Below are positions 28,526 to 37,593 of a stretch of 64,000 nucleotides of DNA, piece by piece. The notes beneath the pieces are model-generated. The model was not told the origin of the DNA and did not search any database. It saw nothing but the letters and a program-made list of their open reading frames with translations. Origin of the DNA: Gallionella sp. GTDB taxonomy: Bacteria; Pseudomonadota; Gammaproteobacteria; Burkholderiales; Gallionellaceae. The translations under genes and the position numbers were made by a program. The DNA is taken from contig PLWV01000026.1 in assembly GCA_003153155.1 (NCBI GenBank), forward strand, positions 1-64,000. The letters run 5' to 3'. Numbering within the stretch: position 1 is the first letter of the stretch; each line of letters opens with the position of its first letter.

Positions 28526-28726
28526 AAAACCTCTGTAAAACTACTGATGAAACTACTAGCCATCTGACTAACCCAGCAAAAGACGCTGGGCAAGTCATTG
28601 GTTATGCGCTCGACAGAGCGTTGTTGCGAAAGGTTTCGAAATGCTCATGTACGAAATGTACATTCCGCTTCCTCAACCTTTCGCGCCTAGCTCTGCCATC
28701 GCTCGCTACGTTTTTCAGAGGTTTTT
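28525..28726. repeat. Composite structured element, copy 1 (about 202 bp)
   Basis: Terminal 17-bp inverted repeats (28525-28541 and 28710-28726, one mismatch) enclose three parts. These are a hairpin copy (CTAGCCATCTGACT to AGTCATTGG), a CAGAGC/GCTCTG stem, and a second hairpin with CGAAAGGTT/AACCTTTCG around CATGTACGAAATGTACATT. A second copy with the same layout but different stem sequences is at 34610-34813. There is no gene between 28526 and 28765. Confidence 0.85.
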
Positions 28727-28765
28727 GGGCTGGGTAGGTGGGTAGGGTGCGTTCTACGCATCACC

Positions 28766-29866
28766 TTACAAATCAAGTCTCTTAGCCAACCAATTCGCAA
28801 CTTGCTCACCACCTTCTGGAGTGACCGGCACAGGCCGCTGCGCTTTCCAGATTTCTTCCAGCACTTCAGCAATCCTTCCCTGTTCCAATGCCTGCCGCGA
28901 GACTTCGCGGCAACTGCAATGTTGTTGCAGCCATGCGATCAAGGCGGGCGATTCCGGCCAGTCGGCGCGGCTGACGTAGAGCACCGGTACACCGCTGCAT
29001 GCAGCCTCGACGAAGCTGCCGTAACCGGGTTTGCAGATCAACGCGTCGCTGCTGGCGAGCAGGTCGCAGAAACTCATCCGGGTGCCCGGACAAAAGTTTT
29101 TCGTCTGCAATGTTTCAAGGATGATCGCATCGGGATGGTCGGCCTGCCAGCTTTGCTGCACCAGCCAGCGCACGCCGTCTATCCTCGGCCATTCTTCTAT
29201 AGGCAAGCGGCTGGCGATACCGCCCAGACTGATCAGCACCAGCTTTTCGCCGGTGGATAGTTTGAGGCGCTGGTTGAGTTCTGCGCGCCGGTTCGTGCCG
29301 ATCGCGGCGATGGGTGAGACGTGAATGAGGTTGGGCAGGCTGGTCATGGACATGCCCGGCGTGGCGCGCAGGAAAGCATCGGCGTTGGCGTAACAGTCGC
29401 GGATTTGCTTGGCGATTGCGTTATCGCCGCAGTAGTGGCGATAGATGTCCGCCCAGTTCAGCGAACACAGCGCGGCATTCGGAATGCCCGCGCGCTGTGC
29501 GCCCGCCAGCGGCAGATAGCCAACGTTGGAAAATACAAAGTCCGCCTTGAGTTCGCGTAGCAGGCGTGCCTCCTCCGCGACGCGCGTATCCCAGTTTGCA
29601 TGAAAGTTGCGATAGGCTGCGCAACTCTCCGCCACGCGCACATCCAGCGCGGAGGACATCAACATGCCGATGTCGCTGTCATCTGCCAGATGGGTGAACG
29701 GTGCATGAATGCGTGAGCGCAGATGCTCGGCTGAGACGGCAGAGCGCACCGTGATACGAAGTTGCGGCATGCGCTCATGCAGCAGATTCAGAATCGGCGC
29801 GGTCTGTGCGACATGACCGAAACCGTGGCCTGAGATGGAGACGACGAGATGAGGCAGGTTGTGCAT
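28766..29866 (-). CDS. Glycosyltransferase-like protein (GT-B fold)
   Basis: This 366-residue protein has a Rossmann-like N-terminal half with a Gly-rich loop (SISGHGFGHVAQ). A UDP-sugar-type C-terminal half follows (LVLISLGGIAS; KPGYGSFVEAACSGVPVLYV), as in MurG and L-arabinokinase-type GT-B proteins. The acceptor is unknown. Residues about 252-266 (LQTKNFCPGTRMSF) contain the CCGGGCACCCG-type repeat in frame. It stands alone, convergent with slyD and divergent from the coiled-coil gene. Confidence 0.75.
   Translation of the reverse strand: MHNLPHLVVSISGHGFGHVAQTAPILNLLHERMPQLRITVRSAVSAEHLRSRIHAPFTHLADDSDIGMLMSSALDVRVAESCAAYRNFHANWDTRVAEEARLLRELKADFVFSNVGYLPLAGAQRAGIPNAALCSLNWADIYRHYCGDNAIAKQIRDCYANADAFLRATPGMSMTSLPNLIHVSPIAAIGTNRRAELNQRLKLSTGEKLVLISLGGIASRLPIEEWPRIDGVRWLVQQSWQADHPDAIILETLQTKNFCPGTRMSFCDLLASSDALICKPGYGSFVEAACSGVPVLYVSRADWPESPALIAWLQQHCSCREVSRQALEQGRIAEVLEEIWKAQRPVPVTPEGGEQVANWLAKRLDL
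29072..29112. repeat. In-frame CCGGGTGCCCGG module in the glycosyltransferase-like gene
   Basis: On the minus strand CGAAAAACTTTTGTCCGGGC followed by ACCCGGATGAG is the same unit as at 3247, 13620 and 23709. It adds about 12 codons. Confidence 0.65.
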
Positions 29867-30013
29867 AAAAATAGCTGAAAGAGTTTGGCGCGATTATTTC
29901 ACATTTGTCTCGATGACTATTGCCAAGTAACCTTTAATCGTCTGCGCGAGCAGGACAAACGTTCTGGTTGCAAGATGTTGCGTTGCAAGCCAAAAATCGC
30001 GAGAATAGGCGTT

Positions 30014-30352
30014 ATGGATAAAACAGTAAAAACCCGTGCATTCCCTGGCAACGTAAAGAGTGCTGCTTCGCAAGGCAATCTGACGGAGGCCCAGGAGAAA
30101 ACTCTTGAGCTCGCAAAGAAGAATGCCCAGCTTGAAGAAGTGAAGGGCAAGTTGTTCGAACATTTAAAAACAATCGAGCAGCTGCGGGAAAGCCTCAAGC
30201 AGGAACAGGCGAGAACGGCAGAGATGGTAAGGAAGACGGCCGGGCTGGAAGCCAAAGAAAACAAATTGGCCGAGTTGGAAGCCAAGGTAAAAGAATTGAC
30301 CGTGGCGCTGGGCAAGATTTCAAATATCGCCGCTGCGGGGAAGGCGGGTTAG
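30014..30352 (+). CDS. Small coiled-coil protein
   Basis: From the start at 30014 (MDKTVKTRAFPGN) the product is 112 residues. Residues about 24-100 are a continuous Glu/Lys/Leu-rich heptad pattern (LELAKKNAQLEEVKGKLFEH, LEAKENKLAELEAKVKEL), strongly predicted as a coiled coil. There is no signal peptide or known domain. A longer frame from 29885 adds an unlikely Cys/Arg-rich N-terminus. Function unknown. Confidence 0.6.
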   Translation: MDKTVKTRAFPGNVKSAASQGNLTEAQEKTLELAKKNAQLEEVKGKLFEHLKTIEQLRESLKQEQARTAEMVRKTAGLEAKENKLAELEAKVKELTVALGKISNIAAAGKAG

Positions 30353-30462
30353 CCGCTCCTGTCCGCGTGGGCACGCTGTGCCCAATCTACTTGGCTTAAA
30401 GCCTAAAAGTCGTTCGTGCCTGACCCATATAGTATTTAGTGGCCTGTCCCTGATTACTTTTG

Positions 30463-30915
30463 CTATTTCTTTTCGTTGAGATACGTCTTCAATGCCTGTT
30501 CAATGCCTGCTTGAATCTGCGCCTCTGATTTGCCCGACTTAACTAGTTGTTCTATGACGAGTATGTGGATATTGTTTGCTGTCTTTTCAAACATAGGCCA
30601 AATTGCTTCCAAACGTTGTGTTGCTTCGTAAAGGAGCGATGTGCTTAGGGCGATAGCTCCATATTCACGAAAGAAATGGTGCGTTACCCAGTTTCTCTTT
30701 TGCAGGGCATCTTCAAGTTCCGTTGTTAGCTCTGCTGTAAGGTGAAGCTCTTTGGCAGCGTCTCGTATCAATTTACCGAGAGTCTGATTGTATCTAGTGT
30801 CCATCAACGTACGGATTTTAGACTCCCACGCTTCGTTCTCTAATGCGAATGTGACAGCAAATAATGAAACTAGCGATTGCTCAAGTGATTGAGCCTGAAA
30901 TGAAGCCATACCCAA
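30463..30915 (-). CDS. HEPN-like hypothetical protein (150 aa)
   Basis: This 150-residue helical protein has no named domain that I can assign with certainty. It carries an R-x4-H motif at Arg74-His79 (KRNWVTHHFF) in a helix-rich context, as in HEPN proteins. Similar small proteins in other genomes are annotated as hypothetical. No nucleotidyltransferase partner lies next to it. A real start may be Met3. Its base composition is more AT-rich than mutS next door, which suggests transfer. Confidence 0.5.
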   Translation of the reverse strand: MGMASFQAQSLEQSLVSLFAVTFALENEAWESKIRTLMDTRYNQTLGKLIRDAAKELHLTAELTTELEDALQKRNWVTHHFFREYGAIALSTSLLYEATQRLEAIWPMFEKTANNIHILVIEQLVKSGKSEAQIQAGIEQALKTYLNEKK

Positions 30916-31009
30916 AGCGGCCGCAAATCATGTGAATCCTTGCTTGTTGCTCATTGTTTTTCACACATAAAATTTATAGAGTTAGAGTAAATAATTATTG
31001 ATCCACGCG

Positions 31010-33781
31010 CTACATCAATTTTTTAAGTTGATACAACCTCTCCAGCGCTTCTTTCGGACTCAATTCATCCGGATATAAATCTTGCAGTAATTTCAACACC
31101 GGATGCTCTTCGGGTTCCGGCATCTCCGGTTTTTTGTCGAACAGATCGCCCTGCGGATTCTGTGCGGCGCTGTTCTGTTCCAGCTTGAGCAGTTGTTTCT
31201 TGGCGGCGCGGATGACCTCGTTCGGCACGCCCGCCAAGGCGGCGACTTGCAGGCCGTAGCTCTGGCTGGCTGCGCCTTCGTTCACGGAGTGCAGGAACAC
31301 GATGCTGTGCTGGTGTTCAATGGCGGCGAGGTGGACGTTGGACAGTTGCGTGAACTCTTCCGACAGTCGCGTCAGTTCGAAATAATGTGTGGCGAACAGC
31401 GTGTAGCTGCGGTTCTTTTCCAGCAGGTGGCGCGCGATGGCGTAGGCGAGGGCGAGGCCGTCGAAGGTGGAGGTGCCGCGCCCGATTTCGTCCACCAGCA
31501 CCAGACTTTTTTCGGTGGCGTTGTGCAGGATGTTGGCGGCTTCGGTCATCTCGACCATGAAGGTGGAGCGTCCGCTGGCGAGGTCGTCCGATGCGCCGAT
31601 GCGGGTGAATATCTGGTCGATCTCGCCGAGCACGGCTTGCTGCGCCGGGACGAAGCTGCCGCAGTGCGCGAGCAGCGCGATCAATGCGACCTGGCGCATG
31701 TAGGTGGATTTGCCGCCCATGTTCGGGCCGGTGATCAGCAACATGCGCCTCGCCTCGTTCAGCGTGGTGTCGTTCGGCGTGAATGTATCCACTTGCGCTT
31801 CCACCACCGGATGCCGCCCTTGCGTGATGAGGATTTGCGGCTCGTCGGAAAATTGCGGCGCGCTGTAATTCAGCGTGGCGGCGCGCTCGGCAAAGGTGGC
31901 GAGCACATCGAGTTCGGCAATTGCGGCGGCGATGCGCTGCAATGCCGCGATGTGCGGCGCAAGCTGGTCCAGCAGTTGTTCGTAGAGGAATTTTTCGCGC
32001 GCCAGTGCGCGCTCGTTGGCGGACAGTGCTTTGTCCTCGAAAGTCTTGAGTTCCGGCGTGATGTAGCGTTCGGCATTTTTTAGCGTCTGGCGACGGCGGT
32101 AATCGTCCGGCACGTTGCCTGATTGGGCATGGCTCACCTCGATGTAAAAACCATGTACGCGGTTGTATTCCACTTTCAGCGTGGCGATGCCGCTGCGCGC
32201 GCGTTCGCGTGTTTCCAGCGCCAGCAGGAATTCACCGCAGTTGTTCTGGATGCCGCGCAGTTCGTCGAGTTCGGCATCGAAGCCGTCGGCGATCACGCCG
32301 CCTTCGCGCAATATCGAGGAAGGCTCGGCTTTCAGCGAGCGTTGCAAGATGGAGACTAATTCACTATCCGTTCGGGCTGAGCCTGTCGAAGCCTGAACGG
32401 AGGGGCTGGCTATGAGTGTGTCAACGTTCTCCACGTCGCTACGCGACGACCCTTCGACAAGCTCATAACCAGCGACTTGGCTATTGTCTTTTGATAGCCT
32501 AGTCGAATGGCTAGTTGTTTCATCAGGGCGAACGGTTAGGTAGAGGGCATCGGCCAGTGTGTTGATGAGCGGCGCATCGCACGCGGCCAGTGCGGCGTGC
32601 AGTTGCGGCAAGGTCAGCAGCGTGTCGCGCAGGCCGGACAGGTCGCGCGGACGGGCACTGCGCAACGCGATGCGCGCGGTAATGCGTTCCACATCAACAC
32701 TGGGTTTGAGTTGCTCGTGTACCTTAAGGTGCAGTTCGCCCAGCTTATCCACCGCATCCAGCCTCGCCCGCAAAATATTCCGGTCGCGCAGCGGATGGTG
32801 CAGCCAGTGGTGCAACATGCGGCTGCCCATGTTGGTCGCACAAGTGTCGAGCAGCGACAGCAGGGTGGGTGCAGGTTCTCCGCGCAGCGTCTGGGTGATT
32901 TCCAGATTGCGCCGCGTGCTGGCATCCATGCGCACGTAGCGATCCGCGCTGTACACCTGCAAGCTGCGGATGTGGCTGATGGCTTGTCCCTGCGTGAGTT
33001 TGGCATAACCGAGCAGCGCACCGGCGGCTTCCAACCCTGCGCTGTAATCATCGCAACCGAACCCGGAAAGATCGAGTGTGGCAAATTGCTGGCACAGCGC
33101 GCGACGCGATGTTTCTAAATCAAAGTGCCAATCCGGGAGTGTCTTGAGAGCCGCATGGTTGTTGGCTTGCAGGCGAGTGCTTTCCGCATGCAGAATTTCC
33201 GAAGGTTGCAGGCGTTCCAGTTCGGCAGGCAGATTTTCAGCGGCAGTCTCGCAAACAAAAAACTGTCCAGATGCCAGATTCAGCCAGGCCAACCCAACCC
33301 CTCCCGGCCTCCCCTTGTCAGGGGAGGAGATCGCCAGCAACAGGCTGTCGCGTTTTTCTTCCAGCAACGCGGAGTCGGTCAGCGTGCCAGGCGTAACGAT
33401 GCGCACCACCTTGCGTTCCACCGGACCCTTGCTGGTGGCAGGGTCGCCAATCTGTTCGCAAATCGCCACCGATTCGCCAAGCTTGACCAGTCGCGCCAGA
33501 TATTGCTCGGCGGCGTGATAAGGCACGCCCGCCATCTTGATCGGCTGGCCGTTGGAGGCACCGCGCTGCGTCAGCGTGATGTCGAGCAGTTTTGCCGCGC
33601 GCGCCGCATCCTCATGGAACAGCTCGTAAAAATCCCCCATGCGGTAGAACATCAGCATGTCGGGATGCTGCGCCTTGATACGCAGATACTGCATCATCAT
33701 CGGCGTGTGATTTCCGGCCGCGGTTTTGGCAATGCCGCCTGGCTCTTGCTTTGCCTGTGGCTGGAGATCCTGTTCGGACAT
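31010..33781 (-). CDS. mutS: DNA mismatch repair protein MutS with a repeat-derived insertion
   Basis: This 923-residue mismatch sensor is longer than the usual 850-880. Order: mismatch-binding domain ([27 protein letters not shown], with the FYE motif), connector, lever and clamp, then the ATPase with Walker [10 protein letters not shown] and the [12 protein letters not shown] box. About residues 420-477 (starting near [13 protein letters not shown], ending TGSARTDSE) are encoded by repeat DNA and have no place in the family. They fall in the lever region before [13 protein letters not shown]. The frame is kept. It lies 9 bp downstream of suhB on the same strand and is likely cotranscribed. 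Confidence 0.93.
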   Translation of the reverse strand: MSEQDLQPQAKQEPGGIAKTAAGNHTPMMMQYLRIKAQHPDMLMFYRMGDFYELFHEDAARAAKLLDITLTQRGASNGQPIKMAGVPYHAAEQYLARLVKLGESVAICEQIGDPATSKGPVERKVVRIVTPGTLTDSALLEEKRDSLLLAISSPDKGRPGGVGLAWLNLASGQFFVCETAAENLPAELERLQPSEILHAESTRLQANNHAALKTLPDWHFDLETSRRALCQQFATLDLSGFGCDDYSAGLEAAGALLGYAKLTQGQAISHIRSLQVYSADRYVRMDASTRRNLEITQTLRGEPAPTLLSLLDTCATNMGSRMLHHWLHHPLRDRNILRARLDAVDKLGELHLKVHEQLKPSVDVERITARIALRSARPRDLSGLRDTLLTLPQLHAALAACDAPLINTLADALYLTVRPDETTSHSTRLSKDNSQVAGYELVEGSSRSDVENVDTLIASPSVQASTGSARTDSELVSILQRSLKAEPSSILREGGVIADGFDAELDELRGIQNNCGEFLLALETRERARSGIATLKVEYNRVHGFYIEVSHAQSGNVPDDYRRRQTLKNAERYITPELKTFEDKALSANERALAREKFLYEQLLDQLAPHIAALQRIAAAIAELDVLATFAERAATLNYSAPQFSDEPQILITQGRHPVVEAQVDTFTPNDTTLNEARRMLLITGPNMGGKSTYMRQVALIALLAHCGSFVPAQQAVLGEIDQIFTRIGASDDLASGRSTFMVEMTEAANILHNATEKSLVLVDEIGRGTSTFDGLALAYAIARHLLEKNRSYTLFATHYFELTRLSEEFTQLSNVHLAAIEHQHSIVFLHSVNEGAASQSYGLQVAALAGVPNEVIRAAKKQLLKLEQNSAAQNPQGDLFDKKPEMPEPEEHPVLKLLQDLYPDELSPKEALERLYQLKKLM
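32352..32526. repeat. Composite repeat insertion in frame inside mutS
   Basis: A CCGTTCGGGCTGAGCCTGTC-type palindrome (32369-32402), a CCCTTCGACAAGCTCATAACC relative and a full hairpin copy follow one another. The hairpin is on the minus strand, about 32461-32520, with stems CGACT/AGTCG and GGCTAT/ATAGCC around an AAAAGAC loop. About 58 codons are added. Confidence 0.85.
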
Positions 33782-33790
33782 GGTTTTGCG

Positions 33791-34588
33791 TCAGCCTTTC
33801 AGGCCTTGCGTGAGATGCGGCGCGATGACTTGCAACAGCAGCGGATGGATGTTGGGGTTGCCCGCGCAAATGTGCCCGGTCTTGAGGTAAGTGTCGCTGC
33901 CGTGCAGGTCGCTGACCAGTCCGCCTGCCTCGGTGATCAGCAAACAGCCGGCGGCGATATCCCAAGGGTGCAGTCCGGTCTCGAAGAATCCGTCATAACG
34001 TCCCGCCGCCATCCACGCCAGATCCAGCGCTGCGGAACCGGGGCGGCGCAAGCCTGAGGTCTTTTGCATCAGGTCGCGGAACATTGCCATGTACGCATCA
34101 AGATGCTCGAACCTGGTGTAGGGAAAGCCGGTACCGATCAGGCTGTCGGCAAGGTGCAGGCGTTTGGTAACACGAAGACGGCGGTCGTTGAGAAACGCGC
34201 CGCGTCCACGCGTGGCGGTAAACAGTTCGTTTTTGGTCGGGTCGTACACCACCGCCTGGGTGATGATGCCTCTGTGCTGCAAGGCGATGGACACGGCGTA
34301 TTGCGGAAAGCCGTGCAAGAAGTTGGTCGTGCCATCCAGCGGATCGATGATCCAGAGGAACTCCGACTCGCCTTGAGAGCCGCTCTCTTCTGCTAGAATC
34401 GCGTGGTCCGGAAAGGCATCCAGCAAGGTTTGGATGATGGTTTGCTCGGCGGCGCGATCCACTTCGCTGACGAAATCCGCGTGGGATTTTTTGGTGACGG
34501 TGAGGTGATCTATCTTGTCGGCGGAGCGCTGAATCAGATTGCCGGCGCGACGCGCAGCCTTCACCGCGATGTTGAGCATGGGATGCAT
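33791..34588 (-). CDS. suhB: Inositol-1-monophosphatase family protein (SuhB)
   Basis: This 265-residue Mg-dependent phosphatase also acts with the Nus complex in rRNA transcription in E. coli. Metal-binding motifs [12 protein letters not shown] (about residues 83-94) and the C-terminal [15 protein letters not shown] are present, as is the Glu of EESG (about 66). Length matches E. coli SuhB (267). It is divergent from trmJ, as in many proteobacteria, and upstream of mutS. Confidence 0.93.
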   Translation of the reverse strand: MHPMLNIAVKAARRAGNLIQRSADKIDHLTVTKKSHADFVSEVDRAAEQTIIQTLLDAFPDHAILAEESGSQGESEFLWIIDPLDGTTNFLHGFPQYAVSIALQHRGIITQAVVYDPTKNELFTATRGRGAFLNDRRLRVTKRLHLADSLIGTGFPYTRFEHLDAYMAMFRDLMQKTSGLRRPGSAALDLAWMAAGRYDGFFETGLHPWDIAAGCLLITEAGGLVSDLHGSDTYLKTGHICAGNPNIHPLLLQVIAPHLTQGLKG

Positions 34589-34609
34589 ATGAGTACGACC
34601 TTTTTAATG

Positions 34610-34813
34610 AAAGACCACCGCACAACTACTGATGAAACAACTAGCCATCTGACTAAGCTGGCAAACTACGCCAACTAAGTCATTGGTTATGCGCTTGCAC
34701 ATACGGCGTAAAAAAATAGCTCAAAATCCTCATGTATGAACGTAATACATTCCGGTTTTTCGCTATTTTTTGCCTTGTCTGAGCTGCGCTCGCTACGTTA
34801 TGCGGAGGTCTTT
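34610..34813. repeat. Composite structured element, copy 2 (about 204 bp)
   Basis: Terminal 17-bp inverted repeats (34610-34626 and 34797-34813, two mismatches) enclose two parts. One is a hairpin copy (TGACTAAGCTGGC / GCCAACTAAGTCA). The other is a second hairpin with AAAAAATAGC/GCTATTTTTT arms around CATGTATGAACGTAATACATT. The layout matches 28525-28726 although the paired arms differ. It fills the gap between suhB and trmJ. Confidence 0.85.
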
Positions 34814-34864
34814 AAGTTTAATGAGCGGTAAAATCAAGGCTGGCATTCTAGTTGGTATTACGTT

Positions 34865-35647
34865 TTGAATAAACCGAATAGTTTCGACAATATCCGTGTG
34901 GTACTCAGCCACACCACCCATCCGGGCAATATCGGCGCGGCGGCGCGCGCGATGAAAACCATGGGTTTGCGCCACCTGTATTTGATTAACCCGCGTCATT
35001 TCCCCGACCCGCAAGCCGATGCGATGTCGGCAGGAGCTGAAGATTTGTTGCGCGATGCAGTGGTGTGCCAGTCGATTGACGAGGCCTTGCAAGGCGTGGT
35101 GTTCACGGCGGCGATGACGGCGCGGCTGCGCGATATTTCCATTGAGGTGAAGACGCCGCGCCAGGCCATGCCGCTGTTGTTGCAGCAGGCTGCCACGCAG
35201 CCGGTGGCGTTATTGTTCGGCACCGAGATGTCCGGTCTAACCAATGAGGAAATGGGCAAGGCGCAGGTGTTGGTGAACATTCCAGCCGACCCGGATTTTT
35301 CTTCGCTTAACCTTGCGGCGGCAGTGCAAGTGATGGGCTATGAATTGAACGTGGCGGCGCAAAACCATCTGCCGAGTACGCCGGAAAAACAGCCGGCACC
35401 GCATGAGCAAGTGGAAGGGTTTTTCGCGCACCTGGAAAAAACACTGCTTGAGATCGGCTTTTTCACCATACAAAATCCGGCGCGTCTGATGCAACGGCTG
35501 CGTCGTTTGTATGCGCGGGCGCGGCTGGAGCAGGAGGAGATCAACATCCTGCGCGGTATATTGAGCGTCACAACCGAGTACAATGCGCGCCTCAAAACGC
35601 GTTACCAGCAAGAGAACAGGGATATTCCAAAACAGCAAGATGTTTAA
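34865..35647 (+). CDS. trmJ: tRNA (cytidine/uridine-32-2'-O)-methyltransferase TrmJ
   Basis: This 260-residue SPOUT methyltransferase modifies position 32 of tRNAs. The N-terminal knot domain shows [39 protein letters not shown] and the C-terminal knot [14 protein letters not shown] small C-terminal helical domain follows. The start is a TTG at 34865, since no ATG or GTG in frame lies between the upstream stop (34820) and the conserved region. The suhB/trmJ/cysE/iscR order is conserved in proteobacteria. Confidence 0.92.
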   Translation: MNKPNSFDNIRVVLSHTTHPGNIGAAARAMKTMGLRHLYLINPRHFPDPQADAMSAGAEDLLRDAVVCQSIDEALQGVVFTAAMTARLRDISIEVKTPRQAMPLLLQQAATQPVALLFGTEMSGLTNEEMGKAQVLVNIPADPDFSSLNLAAAVQVMGYELNVAAQNHLPSTPEKQPAPHEQVEGFFAHLEKTLLEIGFFTIQNPARLMQRLRRLYARARLEQEEINILRGILSVTTEYNARLKTRYQQENRDIPKQQDV

Positions 35648-35655
35648 AAATACCA

Positions 35656-36390
35656 ATGATGTTCCAAAACATTAGAGAAGACATACGCAGCGTATTCGAC
35701 CGCGATCCGGCCGCACGCAACACTTTCGAAGTGCTGACCTGCTATCCGGGCCTGCATGCGCGTGTCTTCCATCGCATGGCGAATACGTTGTGGCTCGCAA
35801 ATCTCAAATGGTTGGCGCGCTTTCTGTCGCATATTGCGCGGTGGCTGACCGGCATCGAGATTCATCCCGGTGCGACCATCGGGCGGCGATTCTTTATCGA
35901 TCATGGAATGGGTGTGGTGATCGGCGAGACCGCCGAGATCGGTGATGATGTCACGCTTTATCACGGCGTCACTTTGGGCGGCACATCATGGCAGCACGGC
36001 AAGCGCCATCCCACTTTGGGTAACGGCGTGGTGGTGGGGGCGGGCGCAAAAATACTCGGCCCGATCACCATCGGCGATGGTGCGAAAATCGGTTCCAATG
36101 CGGTGGTGGTGAAAGACGTTCCCGCCGGTGCAACGGCGGCGGGTATTCCGGCACGGATTCTGGTTGAAGAGAAGAAAAGTGCCGGCGGCTTCAACGCGTA
36201 TGGCATCGGCAACGACCAGAACGACCCGTTCTCCAAGGCGATACAAGGCCTGCTCGGACATAGCGTGACAGTGGATCAACGCATCGAATTCATTCTGCAG
36301 CAACTTGAAAAGATGGGTGTGCGTGTGGATGAGGAACGCGCCACTGCCGACAAATTCGACCCTAAGCACTTAAACAACATTGTTGACTAA
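35656..36390 (+). CDS. cysE: Serine O-acetyltransferase
   Basis: This 244-residue enzyme makes O-acetylserine for cysteine synthesis. The left-handed beta-helix of hexapeptide repeats is clear ([37 protein letters not shown]). The catalytic His is in IDHGMG (about residue 76), and the HGKRHP loop is present. It is 8 bp after trmJ and 95 bp before iscR, consistent with a sulfur/Fe-S supply operon. Confidence 0.94.
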   Translation: MMFQNIREDIRSVFDRDPAARNTFEVLTCYPGLHARVFHRMANTLWLANLKWLARFLSHIARWLTGIEIHPGATIGRRFFIDHGMGVVIGETAEIGDDVTLYHGVTLGGTSWQHGKRHPTLGNGVVVGAGAKILGPITIGDGAKIGSNAVVVKDVPAGATAAGIPARILVEEKKSAGGFNAYGIGNDQNDPFSKAIQGLLGHSVTVDQRIEFILQQLEKMGVRVDEERATADKFDPKHLNNIVD

Positions 36391-36485
36391 AAAATACGGG
36401 TATTCTAATATCCCAGCCGCTGGTATTCACAGCGCACCACAGGCTGTATTGAATTATCGAACTCTATCAATGACTGGGAGATAAC

Positions 36486-36962
36486 ATGCGATTAACCACC
36501 AAAGGACGTTTTGCTGTCACAGCAATGGTCGACCTTGCGATGCGCGGCGGGAAAGCCCCGGTAACGCTGGCGTCGATCAGCGAACGGCAAAAGATTTCGC
36601 TCTCTTATCTGGAGCAATTGTTTGGCAAGCTGCGCAGAAACAAGATCGTCGAAAGTGTGCGCGGGCCGGGCGGAGGCTATTATCTGGCGCGTCCGGGCAG
36701 CAAGATCTCGATTGCGGAAATCGTGATTGCGGTGGACGAGCCGCTGGATGCGACCAAGTGCGGCGGCAAGGGTAACTGTCATGGCGAACAACATCCATGC
36801 ATCACCCATGATTTGTGGATGGGGCTGAACGAAAGCATATTAAATTATCTGCAGGCGATCACACTGCAACAGTTGGTGGATGATAGTCACAACAAGCGCA
36901 ATCTCAAGGCCCCAGCCATTTCCTTGAAAAAAATGCTTAAACCGGAGAGTGTCCCGGCTTGA
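36486..36962 (+). CDS. iscR: Fe-S cluster regulator IscR
   Basis: This 158-residue Rrf2-type winged-helix regulator has a [2Fe-2S] site formed by Cys92, Cys98, Cys104 and His107, at the same positions as E. coli IscR. It senses Fe-S status and normally represses the isc operon that follows it. Here no iscS, iscU or other isc gene follows. Instead a cluster of four or more hairpin repeats starts at the stop codon (TGATGAAAC). The last coding base pairs therefore belong to the repeat border. Confidence 0.95.
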   Translation: MRLTTKGRFAVTAMVDLAMRGGKAPVTLASISERQKISLSYLEQLFGKLRRNKIVESVRGPGGGYYLARPGSKISIAEIVIAVDEPLDATKCGGKGNCHGEQHPCITHDLWMGLNESILNYLQAITLQQLVDDSHNKRNLKAPAISLKKMLKPESVPA

Positions 36963-37248
36963 TGAAACTCCTGATGGGACTACTGGTGAAACGACTAGCC
37001 ATCCCACTAAGCAACCAGAAGACGGTTGCCAAGTGGTTGGTTATAGCCATCTGACTAGGCTGTCCAAAAACGACAGCCAAGTCATTGGTTATAGGTCGCC
37101 CAAAGGCTTTGCATAGCCATTCGGCTAAGTCACCAAAATACGGTGACATAAGCCGCTGGTTAGCTTTGCATGGCCGATCAACTAAGTTGGCAAACAACGC
37201 CAGCAAAGTTGCCGGTCAACGGCAACCAAGTGGCTGGTTATAGAAAAA
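36960..37248. repeat. Array of four hairpin repeats downstream of iscR
   Basis: Copies lie at about 36995-37044 (CCACT/AGTGG, GCAACC/GGTTGC), 37041-37094 (TGACT/AGTCA, GGCTGTC/GACAGCC), 37113-37163 (CGGCT/AGCCG, GTCACC/GGTGAC) and 37169-37245 (CAACT/AGTTG, GTTGGC/GCCAGC, with a further right arm after it). The remainder to 37593 holds a CCATGCGAGAGG/CCTCTTGCATGG inverted repeat (about 37248-37301) and a GTCGCGACGCAGTCGCGAC-like hairpin near 37470. It holds no gene. Confidence 0.9.
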
Positions 37249-37593
37249 ACCATGCGAGAGGCGGTTAGTTTCAATATCCTCTTGCATGGATCGCTCTGCA
37301 ATCATCGTTGATTCACCCGCGCCTGACGGATAAAATCATTCCCCTTGCCTCATCGAAAAATTGGCAATCCGGCTGTCGTTCTCATGCGTTTGGATGGGAA
37401 GCCGGCGGATATGCCGAGTTGTCTCATGAAGCAGACGTAAGTTGGAAGACGTAGTTATTAGTTAAAAGCCGCGACGCAGTCGCGACAAGACCAACTAAGA
37501 ACTTACGACTTACGACTATGAACTGGCTTTAAAAGCAGAGCTTTTGAAGCAGGAGTGAATGCAGTTTCCAAAGAAGTCGTTATAGAGGAACGC

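Noticed and set aside
28545..28560. CTGATGA...GAAAC next to the hairpin repeats looks like part of a hammerhead ribozyme core.
   Set aside because: No stem II separates the two conserved boxes in most copies, and no NUH cleavage site with stems I and III could be drawn. The likeness is probably chance.
36960..37248. Repeat array that could be mistaken for a CRISPR array.
   Set aside because: Copies are imperfect palindromes with varying stems and no constant-length unique spacers. No cas gene is near.
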